A stretch of DNA of 42,855 bases, from positions 1-42,855 of the forward strand of contig JAAVIA010000002.1 in assembly GCA_014799405.1 (NCBI GenBank), read 5' to 3'. The stretch's first letter is position 1, and each line of letters opens with the position of its first letter. Positions 1-8,587 of the stretch are shown here, in pieces. A program made the position numbers and the translations under genes. Under the pieces are notes generated by a model, which was not told where the DNA came from, ran no database searches, and was given only the letters and a program-made list of their open reading frames with translations. This stretch comes from Lachnospiraceae bacterium. GTDB lineage: Bacteria > Bacillota > Clostridia > Lachnospirales > Lachnospiraceae.

Positions 1-4
1 GTTA

Positions 5-232
5 AAAACCGTTTCCGGTTTCTTACTTCAGTTTAATCCGGGGCCAGTCATAAACTCCAGCTTATAACTTTCCCTGTTTTACTGTTTTGTGTTTCTGTTC
101 TTGAATTTTCTTTTTAAGAATCTTCAGGGTTAACATGTTATTAAGTTGTCATATGAACTCTATAAAAGTCAAAAAAATAAATCCCTGCGGTATTCATTTT
201 AAGGCTTTCTTCATGCTGTCCTTGCGACAGCT
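5..232 (-). ncRNA. Candidate small RNA or 5' leader (unclassified)
   Basis: A near-consensus promoter at 238-266 on the minus strand would start a transcript near 231-232. The first transcribed bases form a hairpin, GCTGTC-GCAAG-GACAGC (215-231). Downstream there is a run of seven U's near 165-171 behind a weak stem, and at 5-23 a hairpin AAACCG-GAAA-CGGTTT with a short U run. The product could therefore be an RNA of about 65 or about 225 nt, or the 5' leader of a gene outside the window. I could not match it to T-box, 6S, SRP, tmRNA, RNase P or the common riboswitch cores. No plausible protein gene lies in this 296-base stretch. What is seen: promoter and hairpins. That it is an independent RNA is inference. 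Confidence 0.3.
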
Positions 233-237
233 ATTTG

Positions 238-266
238 ATAATAGCACAGTGATTTTTGAATGTCAA
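238..266 (-). promoter_or_regulatory. Sigma-A type promoter firing toward the left edge
   Basis: On the minus strand TTGACA (261-266) is followed after exactly 17 bases by TATTAT (238-243). It lies downstream of the cvpA stop codon, so it does not drive cvpA; it reads out of the window or makes a small RNA. Confidence 0.6.
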
Positions 267-296
267 CAGTTTTTTGGTAAAAAAATGGAATAAAAA

Positions 297-1076
297 TTAC
301 AATAATTTATTAAGCCCCGTTACCACCTTCATAAATACATTTTTTTCATATAATATAGTAAGTATTCTGCTGTCATCAATCTGTGAAAAGAACCAGTTTC
401 CCATTTGAGTACCAGAGATTATTGCCATAAGCACAAAGCATATCCACACTATAAAAAGCGCCTCAAAAAAACCAAACAGCATTCCACCTAATCGGTTTAT
501 GCCGCCAATTATAGGAATCTGCACAGCCACCGCTGATATAATACTTACAATTGCAAAAATAATAATAAGGAATGCAAAGTCCAGCACAAATGCCATTGCA
601 TTTATAATCATGTAACTTATATATGTGGAAATGTATTCGTAAAAGCTGGTTACTCCCAAGCTTTTTCTTGTATCATCATGGTTATTGTCCATAAGAGCAG
701 TTTTTATAAATTCGGGCACCCTCATTTTATTTATTATATTTACCTGCTGCACCTTTGCAGGGTCTACCTTCATAGCTTCATTGGTAACCTCCTCCACCAC
801 ATCTTCAGAAGCTACCCCAAGTTCATTTTTCAAATTTTCCTCAACATTTTCCTTCATCGTTTTTTCTATGACAGAGTATGCTTTTGCTTTGAAATATTCA
901 TCAACATTTGTATACTTTATAATCCCATCAGCAAGCATAGGAGAAAGGAAATATGACAAAAACAAGGACAGTACAAGCAGCACAAGCTTAAGTGCTGACC
1001 TGAACAGTCCATGTTTGTATCCTATAAATATACATACTATAAAAATAATTCCTACGATAGCAGCGAGATAATTCAT
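297..1076 (-). CDS. CvpA family membrane protein
   Basis: A 259-residue membrane protein of the CvpA (colicin V production) family. An N-terminal cluster of hydrophobic helices (roughly residues 3-50, beginning NYLAAIVGIIFIVCIFIGYK) is followed by a soluble, charged insert of about 100 residues, then two or three more helices ending in a short cytoplasmic tail. Family members are small integral membrane proteins whose biochemical role is unsettled; in Firmicutes they often sit near envelope or division genes. The track begins at a GTG; I prefer the ATG at 1076, which has GGAG six bases upstream. It is the last gene of an operon with the DUF5711 and LysM proteins, 21 bases after its neighbour, and is longer than typical CvpA (about 160-180 residues) because of the soluble insert. 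Family call is good; function is not known. Confidence 0.75.
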   Translation of the reverse strand: MNYLAAIVGIIFIVCIFIGYKHGLFRSALKLVLLVLSLFLSYFLSPMLADGIIKYTNVDEYFKAKAYSVIEKTMKENVEENLKNELGVASEDVVEEVTNEAMKVDPAKVQQVNIINKMRVPEFIKTALMDNNHDDTRKSLGVTSFYEYISTYISYMIINAMAFVLDFAFLIIIFAIVSIISAVAVQIPIIGGINRLGGMLFGFFEALFIVWICFVLMAIISGTQMGNWFFSQIDDSRILTILYEKNVFMKVVTGLNKLL

Positions 1077-1097
1077 CTTTTGCTCCACATTTAACCT

Positions 1098-2336
1098 TTA
1101 CTCTTGTTCTGAAGGCTTATCCGATTTTAATTTTATGATTTCCGTAGCATCATCATATACAACAACATAGCTAAGCTTCTTTCCGCTTGGAACCATACTT
1201 AAAATTTTTCCTGATAATTTTCCGTCAAATTTTATACTTCCGTTTGTTCTTATAATTTTACAGCTTGCACCGCCCGTTACAATTATCTCCTTTTCGGCGG
1301 CATATATATTGTCATAACTAAATTCAATCTTTTTCGTAAATTTTTTGTTTCCCTTTGTATCATACACTTTCATCACATAGCTTGATTCCCCATCATCTGA
1401 TTTTTCCTCCTGAACAAAGCCTATGTAATCCTCACTATAAAAAATACTCCTTATTTCACCCTCAAATTCAATTTCTGCCTTTTCATTGGGTTTTTCCTTC
1501 ATGGAATATATGATTATACTGTTTGTTCCAAATGCGGCCATGGTATCGTTGCTGATAAACTGTACCTTAGGTACTACCTGTCCGTCAAGCTTGTAACCAC
1601 CCACCATTCTGTCGGCGTTGGCATTCTGCCCTACATCCCCCAGGTTATATGCGGCAAGATTATTCTGAACAGTGCCGGAGCTTACATTTATATAACTTGT
1701 AAATAATTTCTGACCGTCATTGGAAATGGTTATATCAAGAGGATAACCGCTCTTTCCTATGGTCGTCTGCATTTCATATATACTATCACCGTTTTTATCG
1801 TAAATATTCACATAATTTGTTTTTTCGCTTTCTAAAACAACGGCAAAGGCACCCTGATTGGCAACATCCACATCACAGATAGTGTATGGCATGGTAAGGC
1901 TGCTGACCTGTCCCTCCTCATTGAAAATGTAAACCTCATTGCCACTCATATCCGCAACCGCAGCATAATTTCCACTTGTTACAGCCATAGGCATTTTCAT
2001 ATTTACACCAGCTGTCCACACCACATTTCCGTTTGCATCAATATATGACACTCCATCAGGCGTATATTTAAGCAGATTACCACAAAACTGAACATACCCC
2101 GCAGTATTCTCATACTGAGTTTCATTTCTTTCCTGAACCTTATAGCCGTGGTATTCCCTGTTTAACAGAACAATAACACAGACTGCCGCAATAACGATTG
2201 CCAGCATAAAGACTGCCCGCTTTATACTTTTTTGTTTTCGTGCCCTGTAAGCCGCCTCTTTATTGTTTTTCAATGCCTCCTCAGAGCCACCCATGTATAC
2301 TATATTGTCCGTTTTATTACTTTTTTTATCCTTCAT
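1098..2336 (-). CDS. DUF5711-type single-pass membrane protein with beta-propeller-like ectodomain
   Basis: About 412 residues. A basic cytoplasmic N-terminus (YRARKQKSIKR) leads into one transmembrane helix (AVFMLAIVIAAVCVIVLL), then about 350 extracytoplasmic residues made of repeated short beta-strand patterns such as 'SYIDANGNVVWT' and 'VNIYDKNGDSIYE'. These blade-like repeats suggest a WD40/PQQ-type propeller. The architecture matches the DUF5711 family seen in Lachnospiraceae, from memory of that family rather than a search. Several starts are possible: GTG at 2354, ATG at 2348 or ATG at 2336; the last has GGTGA six bases upstream. Middle gene of the LysM-DUF5711-CvpA operon, so probably a cell-envelope role. 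No enzymatic motif was seen. Confidence 0.65.
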   Translation of the reverse strand: MKDKKSNKTDNIVYMGGSEEALKNNKEAAYRARKQKSIKRAVFMLAIVIAAVCVIVLLNREYHGYKVQERNETQYENTAGYVQFCGNLLKYTPDGVSYIDANGNVVWTAGVNMKMPMAVTSGNYAAVADMSGNEVYIFNEEGQVSSLTMPYTICDVDVANQGAFAVVLESEKTNYVNIYDKNGDSIYEMQTTIGKSGYPLDITISNDGQKLFTSYINVSSGTVQNNLAAYNLGDVGQNANADRMVGGYKLDGQVVPKVQFISNDTMAAFGTNSIIIYSMKEKPNEKAEIEFEGEIRSIFYSEDYIGFVQEEKSDDGESSYVMKVYDTKGNKKFTKKIEFSYDNIYAAEKEIIVTGGASCKIIRTNGSIKFDGKLSGKILSMVPSGKKLSYVVVYDDATEIIKLKSDKPSEQE

Positions 2337-2394
2337 GTTATTCACCATATACACTTGAAACTAAAACATATCCATAATAGTATACATCTAAATG

Positions 2395-3645
2395 CTATCT
2401 TGCGTCAATTGCCGGAAGTAATATTTCGTCTCCCTCATATATGTTATCCTCCAAATCAATTTTGTTTGCTTTGGCAATATCCTCAGCATACACAACCGAG
2501 CCATACGCCTCATAAGCTATGGAGGAAAGCGTATCTCCCGCCTTTACCGTGTAGTATGTAGGATTTCCATTAGTCATTGCAGGAAGAGTCTGCTCTTTCA
2601 CTACATCCTCCTCCGTGTTTTCCGCAACTGTAGGTTTCTCGGCTTCCGTATTAATATCTGCCTGTTCCCCTGTCGTTTTGTCGGCATCTGTTACGGTTTC
2701 TTCCGAATCAGTATTTTTACCGGTCTGCTCAGTTGCAAGCACCTGTACCGTATCCTCATTTGCGTCCGCAGTAAGCTCAAGCCTGTTAATGGATATTTCC
2801 ATTTCCTTCATTTTATCATAATTGCTTATAACGGTTATTCCCATAGCAAGCATAACCAACACGACAAATGAGCTTGCTACATATATAAGGCTGATATTAT
2901 TATTTCTAGGCTCTTTCCCGTGGAAATTTTTTTCACGGTACTGCTTTATAAGCTCCTCATCCTTTCGGTGTATTTCGGTGTCCGTTTCCTCCTCCATACC
3001 TGTTTTCTTCTTTATTATGTAGCTCTGCATAGGCTCATTCTGCGCATAATATATATAATATCCCCTTTGCTTTACAAGCTGTCCTTTCTCATACATATAA
3101 AATGCATCCTCCGATTCCAGGGAATCGGTTACATATAAAACCTTATTTTTCCCTGAAAAATTTTCCACATGCATTTTCTCTATCTTTTCATTTACCGCAG
3201 TGGAAAAACCCATCCTCGAGAGAAACCATCCCACTACGGAAAGCTCCGGAAAGTTTTCTTTTATTTCCGCATATATTCCTGACCATACCTCCTGGTCAAA
3301 TTTACTCTCATCCATATCAAATTCAATATTCTGCGCATCCACTGCTCCACTTATGAATACAATGTCACCCACCTGTGAATGCTTCATTTCTCCAAGTAGT
3401 ATAGCTCCCCTTGCATGTGTGCTTCCCGGTCTTGATATATAATTAAGATATGTAACGACATAATCCTCTATGTAAATTCTTTTATTCCCGCAGGGATTTC
3501 CTATTTGTCTTATATTTTTCGGCAGCTTGATATTTTCGGCGGTTTCATTTGCATCGCTGTCTATGTCACCGTTTGCAACAGCTCTGCTGCTTTCTTCCTC
3601 CTTCTCCGCTTTTTCCTTTGACTTGTCATAGATGATTTCTATCAT
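2395..3645 (-). CDS. Pseudo-JAMM domain, transmembrane helix and C-terminal LysM protein
   Basis: About 416 residues. Residues about 45-200 read like a JAMM/MPN metalloprotease fold: a GAILLGEM strand, then 'VVGWFLSRMGFS' where active enzymes have GWYHSHPGFG, then 'NFSGKNKVLYVTDSL' where they have a PYKVALVVDP-like strand. The metal-binding HxH is replaced (L and R), so a peptidase role is unlikely. One transmembrane helix (LIYVASSFVVLVMLAMGITVI) follows, then an acidic Thr/Glu-rich linker and a clear LysM domain (YYTVKAGDTLSSIAYEAYGS ... GDEILLP) at the C-terminus, which would bind peptidoglycan outside the cell. Start: GTG at 3654 in the track; ATG at 3645 is better placed after GAGAGGTGG. 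First gene of the three-gene envelope operon. LysM is certain; the pseudo-JAMM call is by motif alignment by eye. Confidence 0.65.
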   Translation of the reverse strand: MIEIIYDKSKEKAEKEEESSRAVANGDIDSDANETAENIKLPKNIRQIGNPCGNKRIYIEDYVVTYLNYISRPGSTHARGAILLGEMKHSQVGDIVFISGAVDAQNIEFDMDESKFDQEVWSGIYAEIKENFPELSVVGWFLSRMGFSTAVNEKIEKMHVENFSGKNKVLYVTDSLESEDAFYMYEKGQLVKQRGYYIYYAQNEPMQSYIIKKKTGMEEETDTEIHRKDEELIKQYREKNFHGKEPRNNNISLIYVASSFVVLVMLAMGITVISNYDKMKEMEISINRLELTADANEDTVQVLATEQTGKNTDSEETVTDADKTTGEQADINTEAEKPTVAENTEEDVVKEQTLPAMTNGNPTYYTVKAGDTLSSIAYEAYGSVVYAEDIAKANKIDLEDNIYEGDEILLPAIDAR

Positions 3646-3887
3646 TCCTTCCACCTCTCTCTAAAACTACTTGCTACATAGTGTAATAAAGAGAGAATAG
3701 CATGTCCCATACCATTACATAGTCAAATTGTGTCGCTTACCCTTTAATTTCAATCGCATGTTTTTTATATTTAGTTTTTCTTTCGACAACATGTATTTAT
3801 GGCCATTTGTTTAAATTTTTTTCAATTTGTCTACAATAGCTGCATATGCTAATAATAATCATTGGCCAAAGTAAAGCCGAGGTAACT

Positions 3888-4460
3888 ATGAACAATATTC
3901 TTCATGAAAATACAATAATGCAATATTTTGATACATTAAATAGCTATTCACATATAGAATTAGGAGATTTTATTTCAGAGCTTATGCCGGAGGACCTGAT
4001 TTCAAACTACACGCCGATTATACTCTGCATAGGAACAGACAGGGCTACAGGTGACTGCCTTGGCCCTCTTGTCGGTGACCAGCTTGTAAATTACGACAGC
4101 AGAATTAAGGTAATGGGCTGCCTTGAAACTCCTGTACACGCCTTAAACATACGGGAAACAATAAGTGAAATAAATATGAAGGTTGAAAATCCATTTATAA
4201 TTGCGGTGGATGCTGCCTTAGGGCAGGGCTGTCATGTAGGACATATTACAGTCAGCAATACCCCTATTTTTCCGGGCAAGGGTGTAAATAAAAAATTACC
4301 AGCGATAGGGGATATATCTATCACTGGTATCGTAAATGTTTCAAGTCATCACTCTGGTCTTTTACACAGCACAAGGCTTTATACTGTTGTCACACTGGCA
4401 AACTGTATAGCAGACGCCTTAAAGCATTCCATTGATTACTTTGACGTCTTACCCTTGTAG
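3888..4460 (+). CDS. yyaC: YyaC-family (DUF1256) sporulation protein
   Basis: About 190 residues matching the YyaC/DUF1256 family, whose fold resembles the germination protease GPR and hydrogenase-maturation peptidases. Visible family motifs are 'ILCIGTDRATGDCLGPLVG', 'VMGCLETPVHALN', 'IIAVDAALGQGCHVGHI', 'KGVNKKLPAIGDISITGIVN' and a C-terminal TRLYTVVTLA helix. B. subtilis yyaC is transcribed in sporulation and its exact role is not settled. The track starts at 3846, but the ATG at 3888 has GAGG five bases upstream and gives a normal-length protein. It is divergent from the LysM operon and overlaps the last 25 bases of the convergent coiled-coil gene. Presence together with cotJABC suggests the organism sporulates or descends from sporulators. 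Confidence 0.85.
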   Translation: MNNILHENTIMQYFDTLNSYSHIELGDFISELMPEDLISNYTPIILCIGTDRATGDCLGPLVGDQLVNYDSRIKVMGCLETPVHALNIRETISEINMKVENPFIIAVDAALGQGCHVGHITVSNTPIFPGKGVNKKLPAIGDISITGIVNVSSHHSGLLHSTRLYTVVTLANCIADALKHSIDYFDVLPL

Positions 4461-5560
4461 AGACTAATTGCTTCGGAAACAGTAGCTGCCTGTCCCTCCT
4501 CCATAATGGCTATAAGGCTGCTAAGTTTCTCCTCTTTGCAAAGCTCCTCACCCAAATATGAGGCATACTGATTTGTAATCTGCAAAACCTTATCCGAATA
4601 CATCTTTTCGCCCTTGGCAATTTTTTCCTCGAGTTCCTTTTTTTCCGCCTTCATATCCTCAACGGTCTGGAGGCGTCTTCCATTTATCTCATCTATGATA
4701 AGCTGCTTGGTATCTGCTTCAAACGCCCTTAATGCCTCCTGTTTTTCTGCTCCTATTGTATCAGCCTCAGCATCAAGGTTTGCAAGCTTTTCATCATATG
4801 CATCTAAATTGTATGCACTTTCGTCCTTATCTTTATTTATGGAATTCTTGATGGCATCTGCCTGACGGTCATTAGCCTTCATTTTGTCTCTTATGTTTCT
4901 GCCCTGCTTTATAACATCACCATGACGTATCTTGGTAGTGTTGTACAGTGCAAAGTAAATTACAAGCTGTAAAATAACAAGACATGCCGCAATAAGCACA
5001 CACCAAAAGGCTACATTTATGTTCTTTTTTCCATCTAAGACAAAAGCTTTTACAAGTGCCGTTATACCTGCCGGAAGTCCTGCAAAGAAAAGCAGAAAAC
5101 AACCCAGCAAACCGAATACCTCTGCAATTCCTCTAGGCATAAACATGACGTAGTAAAGCTTTGTGGAGCAAAAAGACGGAACCTTATTTTTCTTAAATAA
5201 GGTTTTCATCTCTACCTCAAGCTCACGTGTATTTTTATGAATATGCTTTGTCTCATTATCGATTCGCTGATTTATTCTTTGGTTTTTCTTTTTGTCACGC
5301 TTTGAGGATACCTTTTTCTTGCGTGCCCGATTATCGTCCAGTCTCTCATCATATGTATTTGATATTTCCTGCTTACGCTTTTTAAGTGTAGCTGCGATTT
5401 CGTCAGCTATGGACTTTTCCTCTGCGGCAATATTTTTCGTAAGCCTTTTCTGATGTGCTCTCATCTTATCAAGCTCTGCCGCCATACTGTCACGTTTTAC
5501 GACCTCATCTCTGGCACCTATTAGGTAATCCTGTTTTTCGTTAAATACGTTTTGTGCCAT
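4436..5560 (-). CDS. Coiled-coil membrane protein, unknown function
   Basis: 374 residues not recognised as a named family. Residues 1-130 are very basic and heptad-like (KKRKQEISNTYDERLDDNRA), predicted coiled coil. Two hydrophobic helices follow at about 148-172 (AEVFGLLGCFLLFFAGLPAG) and 183-206 (VAFWCVLIAACLVILQLVIYF), then another coiled coil rich in Asp/Glu/Lys. The termini are therefore likely on the same side, with two long helical arms and a membrane hairpin between them. It starts nine bases after the HD-domain gene, and its ribosome site GGGGATAAGG overlaps the end of that gene, so the two are co-translated. Its stop lies inside the convergent yyaC. A scaffold or membrane-organising role is only a guess. 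Confidence 0.6.
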   Translation of the reverse strand: MAQNVFNEKQDYLIGARDEVVKRDSMAAELDKMRAHQKRLTKNIAAEEKSIADEIAATLKKRKQEISNTYDERLDDNRARKKKVSSKRDKKKNQRINQRIDNETKHIHKNTRELEVEMKTLFKKNKVPSFCSTKLYYVMFMPRGIAEVFGLLGCFLLFFAGLPAGITALVKAFVLDGKKNINVAFWCVLIAACLVILQLVIYFALYNTTKIRHGDVIKQGRNIRDKMKANDRQADAIKNSINKDKDESAYNLDAYDEKLANLDAEADTIGAEKQEALRAFEADTKQLIIDEINGRRLQTVEDMKAEKKELEEKIAKGEKMYSDKVLQITNQYASYLGEELCKEEKLSSLIAIMEEGQAATVSEAISLYKGKTSK

Positions 5561-5568
5561 GTTTATCC

Positions 5569-6693
5569 TTATCCCCTTCGGCGGTCTTTAAATGCACGGT
5601 CTCCGCTATTTCTGTACTCCTCGAGACGTTCCTGATCAACCTTAATACGGTTATCCATCGTCTTCATAATATCAACAATCTGATACTTTTTGTATACGCT
5701 GTTATTGCTCAAATCATAAATCTTGTTTGTTGTAAATCCAAGCACCATAGGCCTTAAAATATTATCAGTATTTTCAGTTATGACAAGACCCTTTTCCTTA
5801 TTAGTAAGCTCAATACAAACTCCCGGTGTAAGAATATTTATGCTCTTAATAAGTGCCCCAACGATTTCCTCACCATATTCCTTCTGATTTTTAAGCAAAT
5901 GCTTTATAGCCGCAATTTCAGATATGGATTCGCTGTTAAGCTTCATACATGTCATAGTGTCAAAAAGGTTTGCAACCTTAAGTATCTTGGTACTTTTAAA
6001 TATTTTGCCCTCATCGCCGTCATCACTGCCATATTCCATGCGGTGCATCTGTGCAACGATACGCTTCACTCCGCTGCTAAGTCCAAGCTCCGGACGTATA
6101 AGACCAAGTCCATCCGCCTGAAATTTTCTTACCATTACCATATCATTGGCATCATAATCATCATATTTATCCCTTACCCTGCTTGGAAGCAGAAGCTTGC
6201 CCGTATCATGCACAAGAGCTGCAAGCACAAGTTCTTCCTGCTCGTTAGGACCTATTCCCGCATGTGAAGAAATAAGCGCAGAAAGTATGGCTGTATTTAT
6301 CACATGCTTATATACATAATCCGTAGTACTTCTAAGATTCTGAGTAAATGAAATCTTATGGTCAAGCCTTCCGTAATTCGTAATGATTGCATGAGAAAGA
6401 CGCTTTAAATTTCTCGGTTCCCTACCTGCTATGAGGCTTTCAAGCTCCTCACGTATACTGAACACCGCCATAGTCTGGAATCTCTCGAAATCTAAATCCT
6501 CCTCTGTCATAGGCGGAACAGGCTCTGCCGGCTCAAGAATATAAAGTCCGAGAAGGCCGAAATTCTTCACACTCTCTATACCCTGCATAGTAAGTCCTGT
6601 ATTACGCTCATAAAGCAGCACACCTGTCTTATTGTAAATCGGCTTTGCTAAACGCATGCCGTATTTTAAGTCTTCAGCTTTTATAAAAAGCAT
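5569..6693 (-). CDS. Degenerate HD/HD-GYP-like signalling protein
   Basis: 374 residues. An N-terminal segment (about 1-60) of the DUF3391-like type found before HD-GYP domains is followed by an HD domain with 'HVINTAILSALI' and 'LVLAALVHDTGKLLLPSRV', the metal-binding His-Asp pair and lysine of the HD superfamily. In a working HD-GYP cyclic-di-GMP phosphodiesterase one expects HPxxG and HHExxDGxGYP further on; here the corresponding stretch is 'IVAQMHRMEYGSDDG' with no GYP, so activity on cyclic-di-GMP is doubtful. The C-terminus is a small beta domain (PGVCIELTNKEKGLVITENT) usual after HD-GYP. Start is secure: GAGGAGG precedes ATG at 6693. Operon with the downstream coiled-coil membrane protein. 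HD superfamily is confident; function is not. Confidence 0.7.
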   Translation of the reverse strand: MLFIKAEDLKYGMRLAKPIYNKTGVLLYERNTGLTMQGIESVKNFGLLGLYILEPAEPVPPMTEEDLDFERFQTMAVFSIREELESLIAGREPRNLKRLSHAIITNYGRLDHKISFTQNLRSTTDYVYKHVINTAILSALISSHAGIGPNEQEELVLAALVHDTGKLLLPSRVRDKYDDYDANDMVMVRKFQADGLGLIRPELGLSSGVKRIVAQMHRMEYGSDDGDEGKIFKSTKILKVANLFDTMTCMKLNSESISEIAAIKHLLKNQKEYGEEIVGALIKSINILTPGVCIELTNKEKGLVITENTDNILRPMVLGFTTNKIYDLSNNSVYKKYQIVDIMKTMDNRIKVDQERLEEYRNSGDRAFKDRRRG

Positions 6694-6772
6694 ATCGTAA
6701 CCTCCTCAAATAATTTAAAATGTGTACTTACGACATATTTCACTAATACTCCATGCTTCGCATGAAGCCACG

Positions 6773-6810
6773 CCCTAAGGTATCCACCGCCTTTGGCGGT
6801 ACCCCTTAGG
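6773..6810. repeat. Intergenic imperfect palindrome
   Basis: CCTAAGG...CACCGCC-TTT-GGCGGT...CCTTAGG pairs over 6+7 bases with an internal loop. A smaller hairpin, CATGC-TTC-GCATG, lies just before it (about 6752-6764). Neither is followed by a T run in either direction, so this is not a standard intrinsic terminator although it lies between leuA and the HD gene. It may be a short repeated palindromic element. Confidence 0.55.
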
Positions 6811-6864
6811 ACATATTTTAACATATCAAATGCCATAATACAACTAAAATACCTTTAATGAATT

Positions 6865-8535
6865 TTACTTTTTCATACGACCCGTTCTGTTTAATGCACT
6901 TATAAGAGCAAATGCCGATGCATCCACGATATCTGTTTTTATACCTGCACCCCATACAATTTTGTCAATTCCTTCAACCTCTATGCCCACATAGGCACAT
7001 GCCTGTGAGTTTGAACCAAGCTGAAGCGCATGCTCCTTGTAGGTTACAAGTGAGAATCTTATGTTAAAGTGCTTCATAATTGCGTTGCTGACCGCATCAA
7101 GCCTTCCGTTTCCATGTCCATGGTAAACCTTTTTCTCATTATCTACCTCAATCGTCACCTCCGCATCAATGCCGTCCACCTGCTTATAATGACATTCCAA
7201 AAGCTTTACGGGCTCACTGTGATTTACATACTCATCTTGGAATATGCCAAGTATTTCCTTAGGCGAAAGTTCCTTATGCTCATGGTCGGACACACCCTTG
7301 ACAGTGTAGCCAAAATCTTCCCTCATCTTTGCAGGCAGGTCAAAACCATATTTCTGCTCAAGAATGTAACCGATACCGCCCTTTCCGGACTGACTGTTTA
7401 TTCTTATAACGTCACCATCATATTTCCTGCCTATATCCTCAGGATTAAGCGGAAGATACGGCACCGTCCACATCTGCTGCGGGTCATCCTCCCTGAATTT
7501 CATTCCCTTTGCAATTGCATCCTGATGCGAGCCGGAAAATGCCGCAAATACAAGCTTGCCGGTATATGGTGAACGCTCGTATACGTGCATCCTTGTCAGT
7601 CTCTCGTAAATCTCTGTTGTTCTCGGTATGTCAGACAAATCAAGTTGCGGGTCAACCCCATGTGTAAACATATTCATGGCAAGCGTGATAATGTCCACAT
7701 TTCCTGTTCTCTCACCGTTTCCGAAAAGCGTACCCTCAATACGGTCCGCTCCTGCAAGTATTCCAAGTTCCGCATCCGCCACGCCACAGCCTCTGTCATT
7801 GTGCGGATGAAGGGATAAGATAACATTCTCTCTGTTATGAAAATTGTTGTTCATATATTCTATCTGACTTGCATATACATGAGGCAGCGACATTTCCACT
7901 GTTGCAGGCAGATTTATAATAACCTTTCTGTCAGGAGTAGGCTTCCATTCATCTATGACGGCATTACATACCTCAAGGGCATATTCAACCTCTGTTCCCG
8001 TAAAGCTTTCAGGTGAATACTCAAACTGATATTTGACACCATACTCATCTGCCAGCTCATTTAAAAGCTTCGCTCCGTCAGTTGCTATCTTAAGTATCTC
8101 CTCCTTAGACTTTTTGAACACCTGCGTTCTCTGTGCGTAGGAGGTAGAATTGTAAAGATGGACTATAACATTTTTAGCACCCTGCACTGCCTCAAAGGTT
8201 TTCTTTATAATGTGTTCCCTTGCCTGTGTAAGCACCTGAATCGTCACATCATCAGGAATGAGATTGTCCTCTATGAGTGTGCGGCAAAACGCATACTCAG
8301 TTTCGGATGCGGCAGGGAAGCCAACCTCTATTTCCTTAAAACCAACTCTTATAAGCTCTTTAAAAAACTCTATTTTCTCATCAAGGCTCATAGGAACGAT
8401 AAGTGCCTGATTGCCGTCCCTAAGGTCTACGCTGCACCATGCAGGCGCCTTGTCAATGTACTCTTTGTCAACCCAGCTTGTGCTCTTTACCGGCGGCATG
8501 TAATATCCGCGCTTGTAGTGTTCGTAATTTTTCAT
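6865..8535 (-). CDS. leuA: 2-isopropylmalate synthase
   Basis: 556 residues. Catalyses acetyl-CoA plus 2-ketoisovalerate to 2-isopropylmalate, the first committed step of leucine synthesis. The N-terminal HMGL-like TIM barrel (about 30-310) carries 'WCSVDLRDGNQAL' at the metal site, 'LSLHPHNDRGCGVADAE' with the metal-binding HxH, and 'RIEGTLFGNGERTGNVD'. A linker (310-420) is followed by the C-terminal LeuA dimer/allosteric domain (about 430-550) ending 'ASAFALISALNRT'. Length and the extended N-terminus (YYMPPVKSTSWVDK) match the longer LeuA form known from actinobacteria and many Clostridia. AAAGGAGG precedes ATG. Expression is controlled by the Leu T-box immediately upstream; leucine feedback through the C-terminal domain is expected from the family. 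Confidence 0.95.
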   Translation of the reverse strand: MKNYEHYKRGYYMPPVKSTSWVDKEYIDKAPAWCSVDLRDGNQALIVPMSLDEKIEFFKELIRVGFKEIEVGFPAASETEYAFCRTLIEDNLIPDDVTIQVLTQAREHIIKKTFEAVQGAKNVIVHLYNSTSYAQRTQVFKKSKEEILKIATDGAKLLNELADEYGVKYQFEYSPESFTGTEVEYALEVCNAVIDEWKPTPDRKVIINLPATVEMSLPHVYASQIEYMNNNFHNRENVILSLHPHNDRGCGVADAELGILAGADRIEGTLFGNGERTGNVDIITLAMNMFTHGVDPQLDLSDIPRTTEIYERLTRMHVYERSPYTGKLVFAAFSGSHQDAIAKGMKFREDDPQQMWTVPYLPLNPEDIGRKYDGDVIRINSQSGKGGIGYILEQKYGFDLPAKMREDFGYTVKGVSDHEHKELSPKEILGIFQDEYVNHSEPVKLLECHYKQVDGIDAEVTIEVDNEKKVYHGHGNGRLDAVSNAIMKHFNIRFSLVTYKEHALQLGSNSQACAYVGIEVEGIDKIVWGAGIKTDIVDASAFALISALNRTGRMKK

Positions 8536-8587
8536 AACTTTTACCTCCTTTTGGAAATATATTTTTTATAATTTAACTGTGTACCTG

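Noticed and set aside
685-1071. Plus-strand ORF of 128 codons opposite cvpA
   Set aside because: Lies wholly antisense to a clear membrane protein gene, has low-complexity Ser/Thr content and no ribosome site.
6773-6810. Palindrome as leuA terminator
   Set aside because: No run of T on the minus strand after the stem.
7069-7572. 167-codon plus-strand ORF opposite leuA
   Set aside because: Antisense shadow of a highly conserved enzyme; composition is random-like and no start signal is present.
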